Shown one piece after another: positions 9,144 to 18,065 of a stretch of DNA of 64,000 nucleotides (within the stretch, counting starts at the first letter, position 1; each line of letters starts with the position of its first letter). A program made the translations under genes and the position numbers. The stretch covers positions 1 to 64,000 of the forward strand of contig NZ_QCXX01000002.1 of assembly GCF_003071065.1 (NCBI RefSeq), in the 5' to 3' direction. Source of the DNA: Sphingobacterium athyrii (GTDB lineage Bacteria; Bacteroidota; Bacteroidia; Sphingobacteriales; Sphingobacteriaceae). A model generated the notes under the pieces. The model saw only the letters and a list, made by a program, of their open reading frames with translations. It was not told the origin of the DNA and did not search any database.

Positions 9144-11867
9144 ATGAAGCACATAAAACTATTGACTTTATCGATAGGGATTTTAGGAGTCGGGTCAACA
9201 TACGCACAGACTGCACCTACATTACCTATTAATACGATCGTAGAACGAGTTCAAAAATATTTTCAAGGTTACCCAACAGAAAAAGTACATCTGCACTTTG
9301 ATAAACCTTATTATGCCGTGGGGGACACGCTATGGTTTTCTACTTATTTATCCCGGAATCTTCCAGAATATGAGCCGAGCAAAATCGCCTATGTAGAAGT
9401 TTTGAATAGCCGCGATTCACTTATTCAGACCTTTAGGGTTCCGTTGGATAAAGGTGTTGGCAATGGCCAGATGGTGCTCGATCCACAGTTCATGGTGCAG
9501 GATAACTATCGCTTCAGAGCTTATACCAAATGGATGTCAAATTTTGACGCTTCTTACTTCTTCAATAAAATTGTTCCAATAGGTGATGTGATCAATAAGA
9601 AATTGACCACAAATATTGAATTTCAGAATAACCTCAGTGGAAATAAAAGTCAGGCCGTCATACAGTTCAGGGATCGTACAGGCAAGCCTATGATTAATTC
9701 AAAGATCAACTGGGAATTTGTGTCTGGATGGGAAACTGTCGATAAAGGCAAAGGTGAAACGGATGCCATGGGGAAGGTGACGATCAATTTATCGGCAAAA
9801 GAAAAGGCTAATCTGGAGAAAGGACAATTAAAGGTGAGTATCCAGGAAAATAAAAATGAAAAACCGCTGTCCAGTTCTTTTCTACTGAAAAATGCCCTCT
9901 GGGATGCGGATGTGCAATTTTTTCCTGAGGGTGGAGACTTAATCGCCGGACTTGCTAAAAAGGTGGCTTTTAAAGCTGTGGGATCTGATGGCAAGAGCCT
10001 GAAAGTAAAAGGCTCAATTCTCGATTCAAAAGGAAAATCTGTTGCAGAATTTGAAGATTTTGGATCGGGAATGGGGTATTTCTCCTTGTTGCCTTTAGCT
10101 GGAGAAAACTACCAGGCCGTCATCAAATTTGACAATGGACAGGAACGTAAATATAAGCTTCCGGCTGTTGCTAATGATAAGGCAAATGTTGTATTTGTCA
10201 AGCAGGATGAAATAAATGCCGAATTTGCTGTTGTGACTAGCGAGGATAATTTTTCGAAAAACCCTGCTCAATCTTACTATGTATTGGTTCAGTCGAATGG
10301 TCATCTCTGTTTTGGCGCTCAGGTTAATCTAAAATCTTCATCTGCGCTGGTCAATATTCCAAAAGAAAGATTACCTAACGGTATCGTTCAGGTCACTTTA
10401 ATGACTCCTGACGGCAAACCTGTAAGCGAACGCCTGGCATTTGTACAGAGTGAGAAATTACTCAACATTCAGATCGCCAGTGACAAACAAAGTTATAAAG
10501 CGAAAGATCTGGTCAATTTAAAGCTTTCCGTTGATAATAATGGACAGAAATATCCAGGCAGTTATTCCGTTTCAGTAATTGATGAGTCTAAGGTCCCTTA
10601 TAATGACCAAGCTGACCTCTCCATCGTTAGCAATTTCCTGCTGACTTCGGATCTGAAAGGAAATGTCGAAAACCCGAATGCTTATTTTGATGAAAAAAAT
10701 CCAAACCGCGAAAAGGCCTTGGATGCCTTATTAATGACACAGGGCTATCGCCGTTTTGATTATCCTGCATTAATCGCTGAAAAGTTACCTCCGGTTAGTT
10801 TTCTTCCTGAACAAGGGATCGAGTTATCGGGGATTCTGCGTATGAATACCGGTCGTCCATATCCGAACGGAGGTCTGTTGTTGTCTGTACCTTCACGGAA
10901 TATCAAAAAGGATGTATACACCGATCAAAATGGCCGATTTACATTCAAAGACCTTGTTTTTCCTGATTCATCTAAAGTGACTGTAAATGCGCGGTCAAAT
11001 GATAATTACCGGAGCTTGGTGATCAATATGGATCAGAGTTATTATCCCGAAATAGATAAGAATAATGGCTATAAAAGCTACTTTGTCCCCAATATAGACC
11101 AAGCAATTGCGCCTTATCTGGATAATAGCCGAAAAGAGTACCGAAAATCCATTCTGTTGGATGAAGTAGAGGTGACGGGAGTTCAGAAAAAGGTCATCAC
11201 CAATAAGGATTTTCCATCGATTTCGGGTTTGTCTATGCCTGAACATCGTATCGAGCCAGAACGCTTAACAGGGTGTAATGTGTTGACTATGTGTCTGCAG
11301 ACTGTTTTAACGGGAATCACCTACGACCCCCAAACATTGAAATATTATGTTTCGCGTGATTACAATGCGGGTGGACGTACACCCGTTCAGTTTTTCCTAA
11401 ATGGTATGGCTATAGACGAGCCCGGATTGAATAGCATCAATGTAGCAGATATCGAGGGAATAGAAATCTTTTTGCGTGACGAATTGGGTACGGTATCAAG
11501 AATGTATCAAAACAATGGTGTTGTCTCTATTTATACTAAGAAAGTGGAGGCCAAGAAACCTCGGATGGCTTTGAGTGAAATTGAGAAACTCCTGCCAAAA
11601 TCGAATGTTATAGACATGTTCCCACTAGGCTATGTTAAAGAACGTAAGTTCTACACGCCAAAATATGATACACCAGAGCGAAAATCGGCAAACGACCTAC
11701 GGACCACCATTTATTGGAATCCAAAAGTAACAATCACCGAGACTGGTGAGGCCGCCGTTCAATTCTACAATGCGGATGGAAACGGCAATTATAAAGTGAT
11801 TGTCGAAGGGATGGATCAGACGGGTAATATCGGTCGAAAAGTGATCAACTATCGCGTACAGCCCTAA
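9144..11867 (+). CDS. Secreted protein with MG2-like and TonB-plug-like domains
   Basis: A 907-residue exported protein: signal peptide 1-21 ending TYAQ. The region after it (TEKVHLHFDKPYYAVGDTLW, about 45-64) is the start of a macroglobulin-like domain, followed by further beta-sandwich segments. A carboxypeptidase-regulatory-like beta-sandwich lies near 560-625 and a region resembling a TonB receptor plug near 690-800. There is no long C-terminal barrel, so it is not a normal receptor. Such proteins are common in Bacteroidota and usually annotated as TonB-dependent receptor plug or carboxypeptidase-like regulatory domain protein; function unknown. It stands alone and ends 28 nt before a strong terminator. 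Confidence 0.8.
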   Translation: MKHIKLLTLSIGILGVGSTYAQTAPTLPINTIVERVQKYFQGYPTEKVHLHFDKPYYAVGDTLWFSTYLSRNLPEYEPSKIAYVEVLNSRDSLIQTFRVPLDKGVGNGQMVLDPQFMVQDNYRFRAYTKWMSNFDASYFFNKIVPIGDVINKKLTTNIEFQNNLSGNKSQAVIQFRDRTGKPMINSKINWEFVSGWETVDKGKGETDAMGKVTINLSAKEKANLEKGQLKVSIQENKNEKPLSSSFLLKNALWDADVQFFPEGGDLIAGLAKKVAFKAVGSDGKSLKVKGSILDSKGKSVAEFEDFGSGMGYFSLLPLAGENYQAVIKFDNGQERKYKLPAVANDKANVVFVKQDEINAEFAVVTSEDNFSKNPAQSYYVLVQSNGHLCFGAQVNLKSSSALVNIPKERLPNGIVQVTLMTPDGKPVSERLAFVQSEKLLNIQIASDKQSYKAKDLVNLKLSVDNNGQKYPGSYSVSVIDESKVPYNDQADLSIVSNFLLTSDLKGNVENPNAYFDEKNPNREKALDALLMTQGYRRFDYPALIAEKLPPVSFLPEQGIELSGILRMNTGRPYPNGGLLLSVPSRNIKKDVYTDQNGRFTFKDLVFPDSSKVTVNARSNDNYRSLVINMDQSYYPEIDKNNGYKSYFVPNIDQAIAPYLDNSRKEYRKSILLDEVEVTGVQKKVITNKDFPSISGLSMPEHRIEPERLTGCNVLTMCLQTVLTGITYDPQTLKYYVSRDYNAGGRTPVQFFLNGMAIDEPGLNSINVADIEGIEIFLRDELGTVSRMYQNNGVVSIYTKKVEAKKPRMALSEIEKLLPKSNVIDMFPLGYVKERKFYTPKYDTPERKSANDLRTTIYWNPKVTITETGEAAVQFYNADGNGNYKVIVEGMDQTGNIGRKVINYRVQP

Positions 11868-11895
11868 TGAGATTGAGCTTAACGTAATACAATAT

Positions 11896-11930
11896 AAACG
11901 CTGTTCTTGAAAAAGGCAGCGTTTTTTTTT
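11896..11930 (+). terminator. Terminator after the 9144-11867 gene
   Basis: An 8-bp stem AAACGCTG (11896-11903) with CAGCGTTT (11917-11924), followed by a run of T to 11930. Confidence 0.85.
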
Positions 11931-11942
11931 AGCACAAAAAAA

Positions 11943-11967
11943 CACCTCCTTGATGGGCAAGGAGGTG
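11943..11967. terminator. 10-bp perfect hairpin: minus-strand terminator or leader element
   Basis: CACCTCCTTG (11943-11952) and CAAGGAGGTG (11958-11967) pair perfectly around a 5-nt loop. Read on the minus strand the stem is followed by seven T, so it can end transcription coming from tdk. Read on the plus strand it is followed by an unstructured A/C-rich leader and a 25-codon frame (11995). The right arm contains GGAGGTG, an anti-Shine-Dalgarno-like sequence that would be hidden in the stem on the plus strand. Confidence 0.6.
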
Positions 11968-11994
11968 CAAACTAACCAATTATAAACCTAAATT

Positions 11995-12072
11995 ATGAAA
12001 AGTATTTTGTCGCTTTTGAAAGCGTATATCTTCTTATTTGTAAAGTATATTTCAAATCCTATGCCAAATTGA
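11995..12072 (+). CDS. Possible small hydrophobic peptide, 25 residues
   Basis: ATG at 11995 opens a 25-codon frame with the sequence start MKSILSLLKAYIFLFVKYIS, a basic N-terminus and one hydrophobic stretch that could span or enter a membrane. It follows a perfect hairpin (11943-11967) and a 27-nt unstructured leader that ends in AACCTAAATT directly before the ATG, typical of AT-rich leaders in this group. I do not recognise the peptide. It may be a small membrane peptide, a leader peptide, or chance. Too short for normal gene calling. Confidence 0.35.
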   Translation: MKSILSLLKAYIFLFVKYISNPMPN

Positions 12073-12213
12073 TTCTGGGTCTATCTGGCAGTTATTTCTA
12101 ACAGAAATGTTATAAATAAATCCGGTAAATGCAATCGGCAAGCAGCTGTTTTTGATCGGAAGGAACGACAGATGCCCAGTAGAAGAATGAAATGACTAGT
12201 GGAGGTCGTATTC

Positions 12214-12819
12214 CTAACGTTGATTACGCGAGTGACCCTGTTGATCCAAATGGTAATAACATTGCCTACAGCGTGGTTCATAGGCTTCCTTTTCACCGAG
12301 TAGCACGGTTTGTGTGTCATCTGTGAGCCGATAAGAATAATTCGCTGGAGCGCCACATTGCATGCATACTGCGTGAACTTTGGTGACATGTTCAGCTACC
12401 GCCATCAAACTAGGTATTGGACCGAAGGGTTGACCTTTATAATCCATATCCAATCCGGCAATAATCACACGAATTCCACTGTTTGCCAATTTGACACACA
12501 CTTCTGTCAATCCGTCATCAAAAAATTGTGCTTCATCTATGCCAACAACTTGAGTAGCCGAACTCAATAGCAGGATTGCTGAAGAATTTTCAACCGGAGT
12601 AGAGGGGATACTATTGCTGTCGTGGGAAACGACCAATTTTTCATCATATCGTTTATCGACTGCAGGCTTGAAAATTTCAACGTTTAGGCGTGCATATTGT
12701 GCGCGTTTTAGCCTGCGTATCAATTCTTCGGTTTTGCCTGAAAACATTGATCCACAGATAACCTCAATACTTCCATATCGAGCCGGTCTCAATGTCAGAT
12801 TATGTTCGGAAAAAAGCAT
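12214..12819 (-). CDS. tdk: Thymidine kinase, type II
   Basis: Phosphorylates thymidine to dTMP in the pyrimidine salvage pathway. The 201-residue protein has the Walker A loop GSMFSGKT at 23-30, the DEAQFF motif at 95-100 (Asp/Glu for magnesium), and the lasso-domain zinc cysteines C152xxC155 and C184xxC187. Length is normal for bacterial and poxviral-type enzymes. Single gene on the minus strand; the hairpin at 11943-11967 is its likely terminator. The frame starts at ATG 12819 with a 235-nt gap before the next, divergent gene. Confidence 0.96.
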   Translation of the reverse strand: MLFSEHNLTLRPARYGSIEVICGSMFSGKTEELIRRLKRAQYARLNVEIFKPAVDKRYDEKLVVSHDSNSIPSTPVENSSAILLLSSATQVVGIDEAQFFDDGLTEVCVKLANSGIRVIIAGLDMDYKGQPFGPIPSLMAVAEHVTKVHAVCMQCGAPANYSYRLTDDTQTVLLGEKEAYEPRCRQCYYHLDQQGHSRNQR

Positions 12820-13053
12820 TTGATTAAATTATTTTTTTCGGATGGCCAGCAAATAAGGTATTATTTGTCCATAGACCTCCTATTATATTCTGTTTTTGAC
12901 AATGCTAATATCAGAATTAAATATTAAATTTGAGTAGCAAAAAAGTGACTGCAAATTCAAATATTTATAAATCAAAGGATTGAGTTTTCCACTTTTTAAG
13001 GTAAGGAATGTAAAGGAATTATAAACGATTAACAGGCGATTTCAAATAGAATT

Positions 13054-14049
13054 ATGGGTACTAAAGAAGAAATTTTTAATAAGATAGGAGATTTATTACA
13101 GGATTTGAATGCACAGTATTTGGATTTGTCGGAAAAAGACGGTACTGCTGAATTAAGTGATTGGGTGAGTTTGGAAGCGAAAGCGCAATCTGTGGCAGCT
13201 TATATCACTTTACTTAAGACAGACACTGTATTACAAGGCGGGCAAGTTCAAAATACCTTAAAAGAATCGGCGTTGGAGAGCAAAAAAATAGCGTTCAATG
13301 ATTATTTTACACCACCTTCTTCGATACGGATAGCTAACCCGCCCATTGTTGAAACTGAAAACACCGTACAGCATATTGTGGATAGCGGCACATCTAAAAA
13401 CTCAAATGAAGCTGCTGTTGAAGCACAAGCGGAAGTAGAAGAAACAGTGGAGCTGCCAGCAGTCTCGTATACGCCAAAGATCGCTGATGAGGCTAATTCA
13501 ACAGCCGTTGATCAGGCTCCACCTACAACACCTGAAGCTACTGTAGAACCTGTTGAAGAAAATCAGTATACCATAAATGAACCCAAGATAGATCTCATTG
13601 ATGAGGAACCAGTGGTGGTGACCGAGGTTATAGAAGAACCAAAACAGGTGATCATCAAAGAAGTTCAAGAGAACCTTATCCAGGAAGAGGTCAATACGGT
13701 AATGGAGGAGGCTCCTTCCAGACCGCTCACCTTAAATGAGATTATCTCACAGCAAAAGCAGGCCGGAGTACAGAACCGGGTATATCAAGTCAATCAATCC
13801 GGAAGTTCAGATAAACTGACAGATATCAAAACCGGAATAAGTTTGAACGATAAGCTTTTATTTATTAAAGACTTATTTAATGGCTATAGTTTGGCTTATA
13901 GCGAAGCGGTAGAGTTATTAAACAGATTTAGCAGCTATGCAGAAGCTGATGCATTTTTGCAAACCAATTACGCGATCAAAAACAGGTGGGCAGATAAACC
14001 CCATACCGTTGAAAAGTTATACGAGGTATTGCGGAGAAGGTATAGCTAG
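13054..14049 (+). CDS. Acidic hypothetical protein with a central low-complexity linker
   Basis: A 331-residue cytosolic protein with no signal peptide or membrane segment. Three parts are visible: an N-terminal helical part (1-70, with DLLQDLNAQYLDL), a long acidic linker rich in Glu, Val, Pro and Thr (about 95-240), and a C-terminal helical domain (about 255-331) with the basic end LYEVLRRRYS. The C-terminal part contains KTGISLNDKLLFIKDLFNG, which I associate with conserved Bacteroidota proteins of unknown function but cannot name. A strong bidirectional terminator follows within 20 nt. Function unknown; the linker suggests a scaffold or adaptor, which is inference only. Confidence 0.75.
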   Translation: MGTKEEIFNKIGDLLQDLNAQYLDLSEKDGTAELSDWVSLEAKAQSVAAYITLLKTDTVLQGGQVQNTLKESALESKKIAFNDYFTPPSSIRIANPPIVETENTVQHIVDSGTSKNSNEAAVEAQAEVEETVELPAVSYTPKIADEANSTAVDQAPPTTPEATVEPVEENQYTINEPKIDLIDEEPVVVTEVIEEPKQVIIKEVQENLIQEEVNTVMEEAPSRPLTLNEIISQQKQAGVQNRVYQVNQSGSSDKLTDIKTGISLNDKLLFIKDLFNGYSLAYSEAVELLNRFSSYAEADAFLQTNYAIKNRWADKPHTVEKLYEVLRRRYS

Positions 14050-14069
14050 TGCGTAATTTCATCACAAAA

Positions 14070-14104
14070 AAAGCATCTTTAATCAATTTAAAGATGCTTT
14101 TTTT
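14070..14104. terminator. Bidirectional terminator between convergent genes
   Basis: Thirteen-bp stem AAAGCATCTTTAA (14070-14082) with TTAAAGATGCTTT (14088-14100), A-run before and T-run after, so it can serve both the 13054 gene and the convergent 14132 gene. Confidence 0.9.
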
Positions 14105-14131
14105 ATGAAAGAGATATTAAATTGTTCACTA

Positions 14132-14758
14132 CTATTTCAATTGAAATTGTAACCAGTCTTTGCCTTCGTGGCCATAAACGAAATATTTTGGCTGAAAGAT
14201 CTCCGCTAACGATTCCAGCTCCGTAAGGTATTCGTATCCCGGGGTCTGGGCAAAACCGGGTTTTGTCATGATAAAAAGCTGATCGAGTTCAATTGCCTTT
14301 GATTGTGCAATTGAGGGATCATTTAATAATAGCGGAATACGGGTAAATACAGTTTCGTCGCTGTCGATAAGGATAATTTTATCTGCCTCATGCGGAGTTG
14401 TCGTAGGAATTCCGCCTGCTATTTTGATAGACTCCTGAAGATAGGCCGATTCATTGATTTCCAGTGGTTCAATTTGATCTAAAACCAATACTTTGGGTCT
14501 GTCACTGGCCGTTATAAATTTGAGCTTGTGAACCAAGATGCTGGTTTCATCTTCTATTTTTTCAATAAGCTCATTGATGTTTTCTTCGCTGTTTAATTCT
14601 TCGCCAAGCGTATTGATATAAGCAATGACGTCTTCGATGCTCACGATTGCCGATTGCTTTGCTGCTAACTTAGCGTATGTTTCCGGTGAGAAAGTGCTAT
14701 TATTTAGATTCAGCTGTTCCAAAAAATGGGCAACTAATTTTTCCTGATTGCTTTGCAT
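14132..14758 (-). CDS. BtuF-like substrate-binding-fold protein without signal peptide
   Basis: A 208-residue protein starting MQSNQEKLVAHF. The segment RPKVLVLDQIEPLEINES followed by LQESIKIAGGIP (about 112-141) resembles the second lobe of cobalamin/iron-siderophore binding proteins (BtuF-like, cluster A-II fold), where a similar stretch ends in an AGG motif. The first lobe and a signal peptide are missing, so it is probably cytoplasmic and unlikely to be a transport partner. The frame extends upstream to 14842, but that would leave only a few bases to the divergent ybaB; an exact -7 element (TATTTTTG, minus strand 14770-14763) lies just before ATG 14758, so 14758 was chosen. Function unknown. 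Confidence 0.6.
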   Translation of the reverse strand: MQSNQEKLVAHFLEQLNLNNSTFSPETYAKLAAKQSAIVSIEDVIAYINTLGEELNSEENINELIEKIEDETSILVHKLKFITASDRPKVLVLDQIEPLEINESAYLQESIKIAGGIPTTTPHEADKIILIDSDETVFTRIPLLLNDPSIAQSKAIELDQLFIMTKPGFAQTPGYEYLTELESLAEIFQPKYFVYGHEGKDWLQFQLK

Positions 14759-14857
14759 GCTGCAAAAATACAAAAAGGCGAGCATTAGCGAAAGTAAATT
14801 AGCAATAGTAGGTATTGGAGGATTTTTGTAAATTGGCATCAAATAAATGTGATAGAT

Positions 14858-15163
14858 ATGTTTGACAAATTATTTCAGGCACAGCAAAAGGCAGAAGAAA
14901 TCAAGAAAAGACTAGATACAATTTCGGTATCCGGTGAGGCTGAAGGTGGTTTGATCCGAGTAGTAGCAACAGCCAATAAAGAGATTAAAGAGATTACGAT
15001 AGATCCTGTTTTTTTGTCTAATGCAGATAAAGAAGAATTGGAGGAATTATTGGTTGTTGCTTTAAACAAGGCAATCGTCCAAGCAGAGAGTATCAGTCAG
15101 GCTGAAATGCAGGCAGCGAGTAAGGATATGTTAGGCGGTTTAGGCGGCTTATTTAATCAATAG
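14858..15163 (+). CDS. ybaB: YbaB/EbfC family nucleoid-associated protein
   Basis: Small dimeric DNA-binding protein of 101 residues starting MFDKLFQAQQKAEEIKKRL, with the family pattern of a long first helix, a three-stranded sheet (residues about 20-55, ending EITIDP) and a long C-terminal helix, then the Gly/Leu/Met-rich tail DMLGGLGGLF. An in-frame GTG at 14849 would add three residues; the ATG at 14858 agrees with the family's usual MF start. In many bacteria the gene follows dnaX next to recR; here it is followed 10 nt later by the UPF0173 hydrolase instead. Confidence 0.93.
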   Translation: MFDKLFQAQQKAEEIKKRLDTISVSGEAEGGLIRVVATANKEIKEITIDPVFLSNADKEELEELLVVALNKAIVQAESISQAEMQAASKDMLGGLGGLFNQ

Positions 15164-15173
15164 CAATATGATC

Positions 15174-15857
15174 ATGAAAGCAACTTATTACGGTCAATCT
15201 TGTGTTGAGTTTGATTTTGATGGAACGAAGGTATTATTGGACCCGTTCGTAACGTATAATCCACTGGCGAAAGCAATTGATGTAAATGCGATTAAGCCCG
15301 ATTACATCTTTTTAAGCCACGGACATCAGGATCATGTCGCAGATATGGCGACCATCCAAAAGAATAGCGATGCTACAGTATTGGCCATTGTAGAAACAGC
15401 GGCATGGGTAAGAAGACAGGGCGTGCCAAACGAAAAGGTGATTGAGTTCAACCTTGGCGGTACGATACAGCTGCCTTTTGGCACTGTCAAGATGGTTTAT
15501 GCTGCACATACGAATAGTACGCCCGATGGGCAATATGGTGGATTTCCGGTTGGATTTGTCTTTAATGTACAGGGGAAAAAGATCTATTTCGCCGGCGATA
15601 CAGCGTTGACCATGGAAATGAAACTGTTGGCAGATCTGAAATTAGATTGGGCATTTTTACCAATCGGTGGATATTATACCATGGATGTCGATGACGCGAT
15701 CAAAGCAGCGGAGTTTATTAACTGTTCACGTGTGGTAGGGATTCATTACGATTCATTTCCGCCAATTCAGATTGATAAACAAAAGGCTTTAGACAAATTT
15801 CAAAACGAAGATATTTCACTTTCTCTTCCAAAAATAGGGGAAACAATAACGTTGTAA
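15174..15857 (+). CDS. UPF0173 metal-dependent hydrolase (metallo-beta-lactamase fold, YtkL-like)
   Basis: A 227-residue metallo-beta-lactamase-fold protein starting MKATYYGQSCVEF. Metal site residues are visible in LSHGHQDHV (HxHxDH, about residues 49-54), in AAHTNS near 108, in FAGDTAL near 143-149 and in VVGIHYDS near 196-203. Length and motifs match the UPF0173 family, whose substrate is not established. An in-frame ATG six bases upstream is also possible. It is 10 nt behind ybaB, so the two are probably co-transcribed, and a strong terminator follows at once. Confidence 0.9.
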   Translation: MKATYYGQSCVEFDFDGTKVLLDPFVTYNPLAKAIDVNAIKPDYIFLSHGHQDHVADMATIQKNSDATVLAIVETAAWVRRQGVPNEKVIEFNLGGTIQLPFGTVKMVYAAHTNSTPDGQYGGFPVGFVFNVQGKKIYFAGDTALTMEMKLLADLKLDWAFLPIGGYYTMDVDDAIKAAEFINCSRVVGIHYDSFPPIQIDKQKALDKFQNEDISLSLPKIGETITL

Positions 15858-15862
15858 AAGAT

Positions 15863-15891
15863 AAAAAGGCCGAACTAGTTCGGCCTTTTTT
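15863..15891. terminator. Terminator after the UPF0173 gene
   Basis: Near-perfect palindrome AAAGGCCGAA / TTCGGCCTTT around CTAG, with A-run and T-run on the two sides; works in both directions, serving this gene and the convergent phosphoesterase gene. Confidence 0.9.
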
Positions 15892-15934
15892 GCTTAAATA
15901 AGTTCTGTGCAGCTATGTGGCACCCATTTTCCGC

Positions 15935-16756
15935 CTAGGATGAGATAACGATTTTCTTGAGATCTTCTAAGCTGAAAAGGGGAGTGTCAATGATTTTGTT
16001 TTTAAGGATATGTTCCTTATTCTCTTCAAAATAGAATAGCTTCCATTCACCATTTTTGTATTCTAAGCTACTGAGATTTTCGATCCAATCACCGGAATTC
16101 ATATAGGTGCAGGTGCCTTTTCGGGTGATAACTTCCTTTATCTGGGGTTGATGAATATGACCGCAGATCACGAAATCATAATTTTTTTCAATCGCCAGTT
16201 CCGTTGCTGTATGCTCAAAGTCCGAGATGTATTTGACGGCCTTTTTAACAGAGTTTTTTATCTTTTTTGAAAGCGAATATTTCTCTTTTCCCATTTTATC
16301 CAGGCAATAGTTAATGACATTGTTGAGCTGTATCAGCTTATCATAACCCCAGCCGCCAAGTTTTGCCAGCCATTTCGAGTGATGGATGGATGCATCGAAA
16401 ACATCCCCGTGAAAGATCCATACTTTTTGATTATTGAGTGAAAGAAGGAGTTTGTTGCTCAGTTTGATATTACCAAGTTTAAGATCCGTAAATTTGCGGA
16501 GCATTTCGTCGTGATTGCCGGTTATGTAATGGACTTCGGTACCCGTTGAGCTCATGTCAATGATCTTCTTGATAACCTTTAAATGATCCTGCGGAAAGTA
16601 GCTTTTCTTAAATTGCCAGATATCGACAATATCGCCATTGAGGATCAATATCTTGGGTGCGACAGATTCCAGGTAAAGTAAAAGTTCTTTGGCTCTACTT
16701 CCGTATGTACCTAAGTGTATGTCTGAGAGTACAAGTATATCAAGGCTTCTTTTCAT
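15935..16756 (-). CDS. Calcineurin-like phosphoesterase, LpxH/UDP-2,3-diacylglucosamine hydrolase-like
   Basis: A 273-residue dinuclear-metal phosphoesterase. Motifs in order: SDIHLG (11-16, Asp12 and His14), NGDIVD (40-45, Asp42), TGNHDE (79-84, Asn81-His82), FHGDVFD near 114-120 and CGHIHQP near 198-204. The order and the IWQFKK segment after GDIVD fit the LpxH-like family that removes UMP from UDP-2,3-diacylglucosamine in lipid A synthesis, or a paralogue acting on other pyrophosphates. The gene stands alone, so no lipid A operon confirms the role. Confidence 0.85.
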   Translation of the reverse strand: MKRSLDILVLSDIHLGTYGSRAKELLLYLESVAPKILILNGDIVDIWQFKKSYFPQDHLKVIKKIIDMSSTGTEVHYITGNHDEMLRKFTDLKLGNIKLSNKLLLSLNNQKVWIFHGDVFDASIHHSKWLAKLGGWGYDKLIQLNNVINYCLDKMGKEKYSLSKKIKNSVKKAVKYISDFEHTATELAIEKNYDFVICGHIHQPQIKEVITRKGTCTYMNSGDWIENLSSLEYKNGEWKLFYFEENKEHILKNKIIDTPLFSLEDLKKIVISS

Positions 16757-16901
16757 CGGAATAAACTATAAATATTCTTTTTACAAAAAAAAGGTAAATT
16801 TATTGTGTACTGATGAAATTCCTGTTATTAAATCATTAAAATATCCTGTAAAGCAGTATAAGTAAGTTTATTAGAATTTAATATTAGCTTTTTTATTCAA
16901 T

Positions 16902-16931
16902 AAAAAAGGTGTCTGATCCAGATCAGACACC
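16902..16931 (-). terminator. Terminator of the 16961-17824 gene
   Basis: GGTGTCTGAT and ATCAGACACC (16908-16931 with the CCAG loop) form a perfect 10-bp stem; on the minus strand it is followed by six T (16902-16907). Confidence 0.9.
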
Positions 16932-16960
16932 CTATAATATGTTAAAGATTATTTACCTTC

Positions 16961-17824
16961 TTATTTGGCAACTGCAGCTGCTCTATCAATGTGGAACTGG
17001 ACAAGATCATCAATTGGAGAACGCAGGATTTTGCCTACTTTCATACCATATTGTTCTGCCTTTTCAGCCAGTACGTTTCTGAAATTGTAACCTACTGAAC
17101 CAATGCAATTGAAGGTATAGCTTTGATAATTAGGGTATTTGCTGACTAAATTTCTAAAGAAAGCTTCAAATGCTTCATCGACAATATTACGTGTATACTC
17201 AATGTTCACATTGTTGTCATAGACGAATTTGCTGAAACTTGCACAGAAACGGTTAGGCATTGGTTTGGTATAAACCGCATCCATGATTTCGTCTTTTGTC
17301 ATTTTGTACGTGTTCCAAAAAACTTCTTTAACATCTTTGGGCATTAAATTACGAACATAGTCTGCAAGTAATTTTTTACCAATATAACTACCCGATCCCT
17401 CATCACCTAAAATGTAAGCTCCGGAGTCAATATTTAATGTAATTTCTTTACCATCATAGAGACAAGAATTTGTTCCTGTACCCAAAATTGCAGCAAATCC
17501 GGCTTGAGATCCTAATAATGCTCTTGCAGCAGCAAGTAGATCGTGTCCTACTTCCACTTTCGCAGTAGTAAATACTTGTTTTAAAGCATCAACTACAATT
17601 TGAGCTTTTTCTTTATTATGGACACCAGCACCATAATAATTTACTTCCGCGATTTTTTCAAAAGGTAAATCCTGCGGTAATCCTTTTTTTAGGGAGTTTA
17701 CAATGTATTCACTGTCAACAAAATAAGGGTTATAACCCTCGGTATTGAAGTAGATCTTTTTATTTGAATCATCTAACAAACACCAGTTTGTTTTTGTTGA
17801 TCCCCCGTCAGCAATGATTATCAT
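16961..17824 (-). CDS. N-acetylglucosamine kinase-like, BadF/BadG ATPase family
   Basis: An actin-fold sugar kinase of 287 residues. The phosphate-1 loop ADGGSTKTNW is at 5-14; ILGTGTNSC (about 114-122) and the GAYILGDEGSGSYIG stretch (about 134-148) are the phosphate-2/adenosine region typical of eukaryotic-type N-acetylglucosamine kinases and the BadF family. It probably makes GlcNAc-6-phosphate for cell-wall recycling or chitin use. It lies downstream of a FucP/NagP-like transporter on the same strand with a terminator between them, which supports an amino-sugar substrate. The exact substrate is inferred. Confidence 0.8.
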   Translation of the reverse strand: MIIIADGGSTKTNWCLLDDSNKKIYFNTEGYNPYFVDSEYIVNSLKKGLPQDLPFEKIAEVNYYGAGVHNKEKAQIVVDALKQVFTTAKVEVGHDLLAAARALLGSQAGFAAILGTGTNSCLYDGKEITLNIDSGAYILGDEGSGSYIGKKLLADYVRNLMPKDVKEVFWNTYKMTKDEIMDAVYTKPMPNRFCASFSKFVYDNNVNIEYTRNIVDEAFEAFFRNLVSKYPNYQSYTFNCIGSVGYNFRNVLAEKAEQYGMKVGKILRSPIDDLVQFHIDRAAAVAK

Positions 17825-17974
17825 TATTGAGTAGTTTTAATTGTGTTTATCGTTATAAAATGAGTAATCAATTCATTAATCAATTCCCCGAAAATACATT
17901 TTTTAATTTTAAATATCATAACTTATCCATGTATTTTTAAAAAAATAAATTTTAAGAATTTGCTCATTATATAA

Positions 17975-18010
17975 AAAAACTGGCTTAACGGTGTTGTTAA
18001 GCCAGTTTTT
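17975..18010. terminator. Terminator between the sugar transporter and the kinase gene
   Basis: Fifteen-base arms AAAAACTGGCTTAAC (17975-17989) and GTTAAGCCAGTTTTT (17996-18010) pair perfectly around a 6-nt loop, with T-runs in both directions. It follows the transporter gene on the minus strand. Confidence 0.9.
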
Positions 18011-18065
18011 GAATAGTGTAATAAAATTGTTTAAATAGTGTACTATTTACAATTAGTTGATGCGA

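Noticed and set aside
9650..9994. 114-codon minus-strand frame
   Set aside because: It is antisense to the 9144 gene and has no start signal or family match.
9144..11867. Ordinary TonB-dependent receptor
   Set aside because: Plug-like and carboxypeptidase-like regions are visible, but there is no C-terminal barrel of the needed length.
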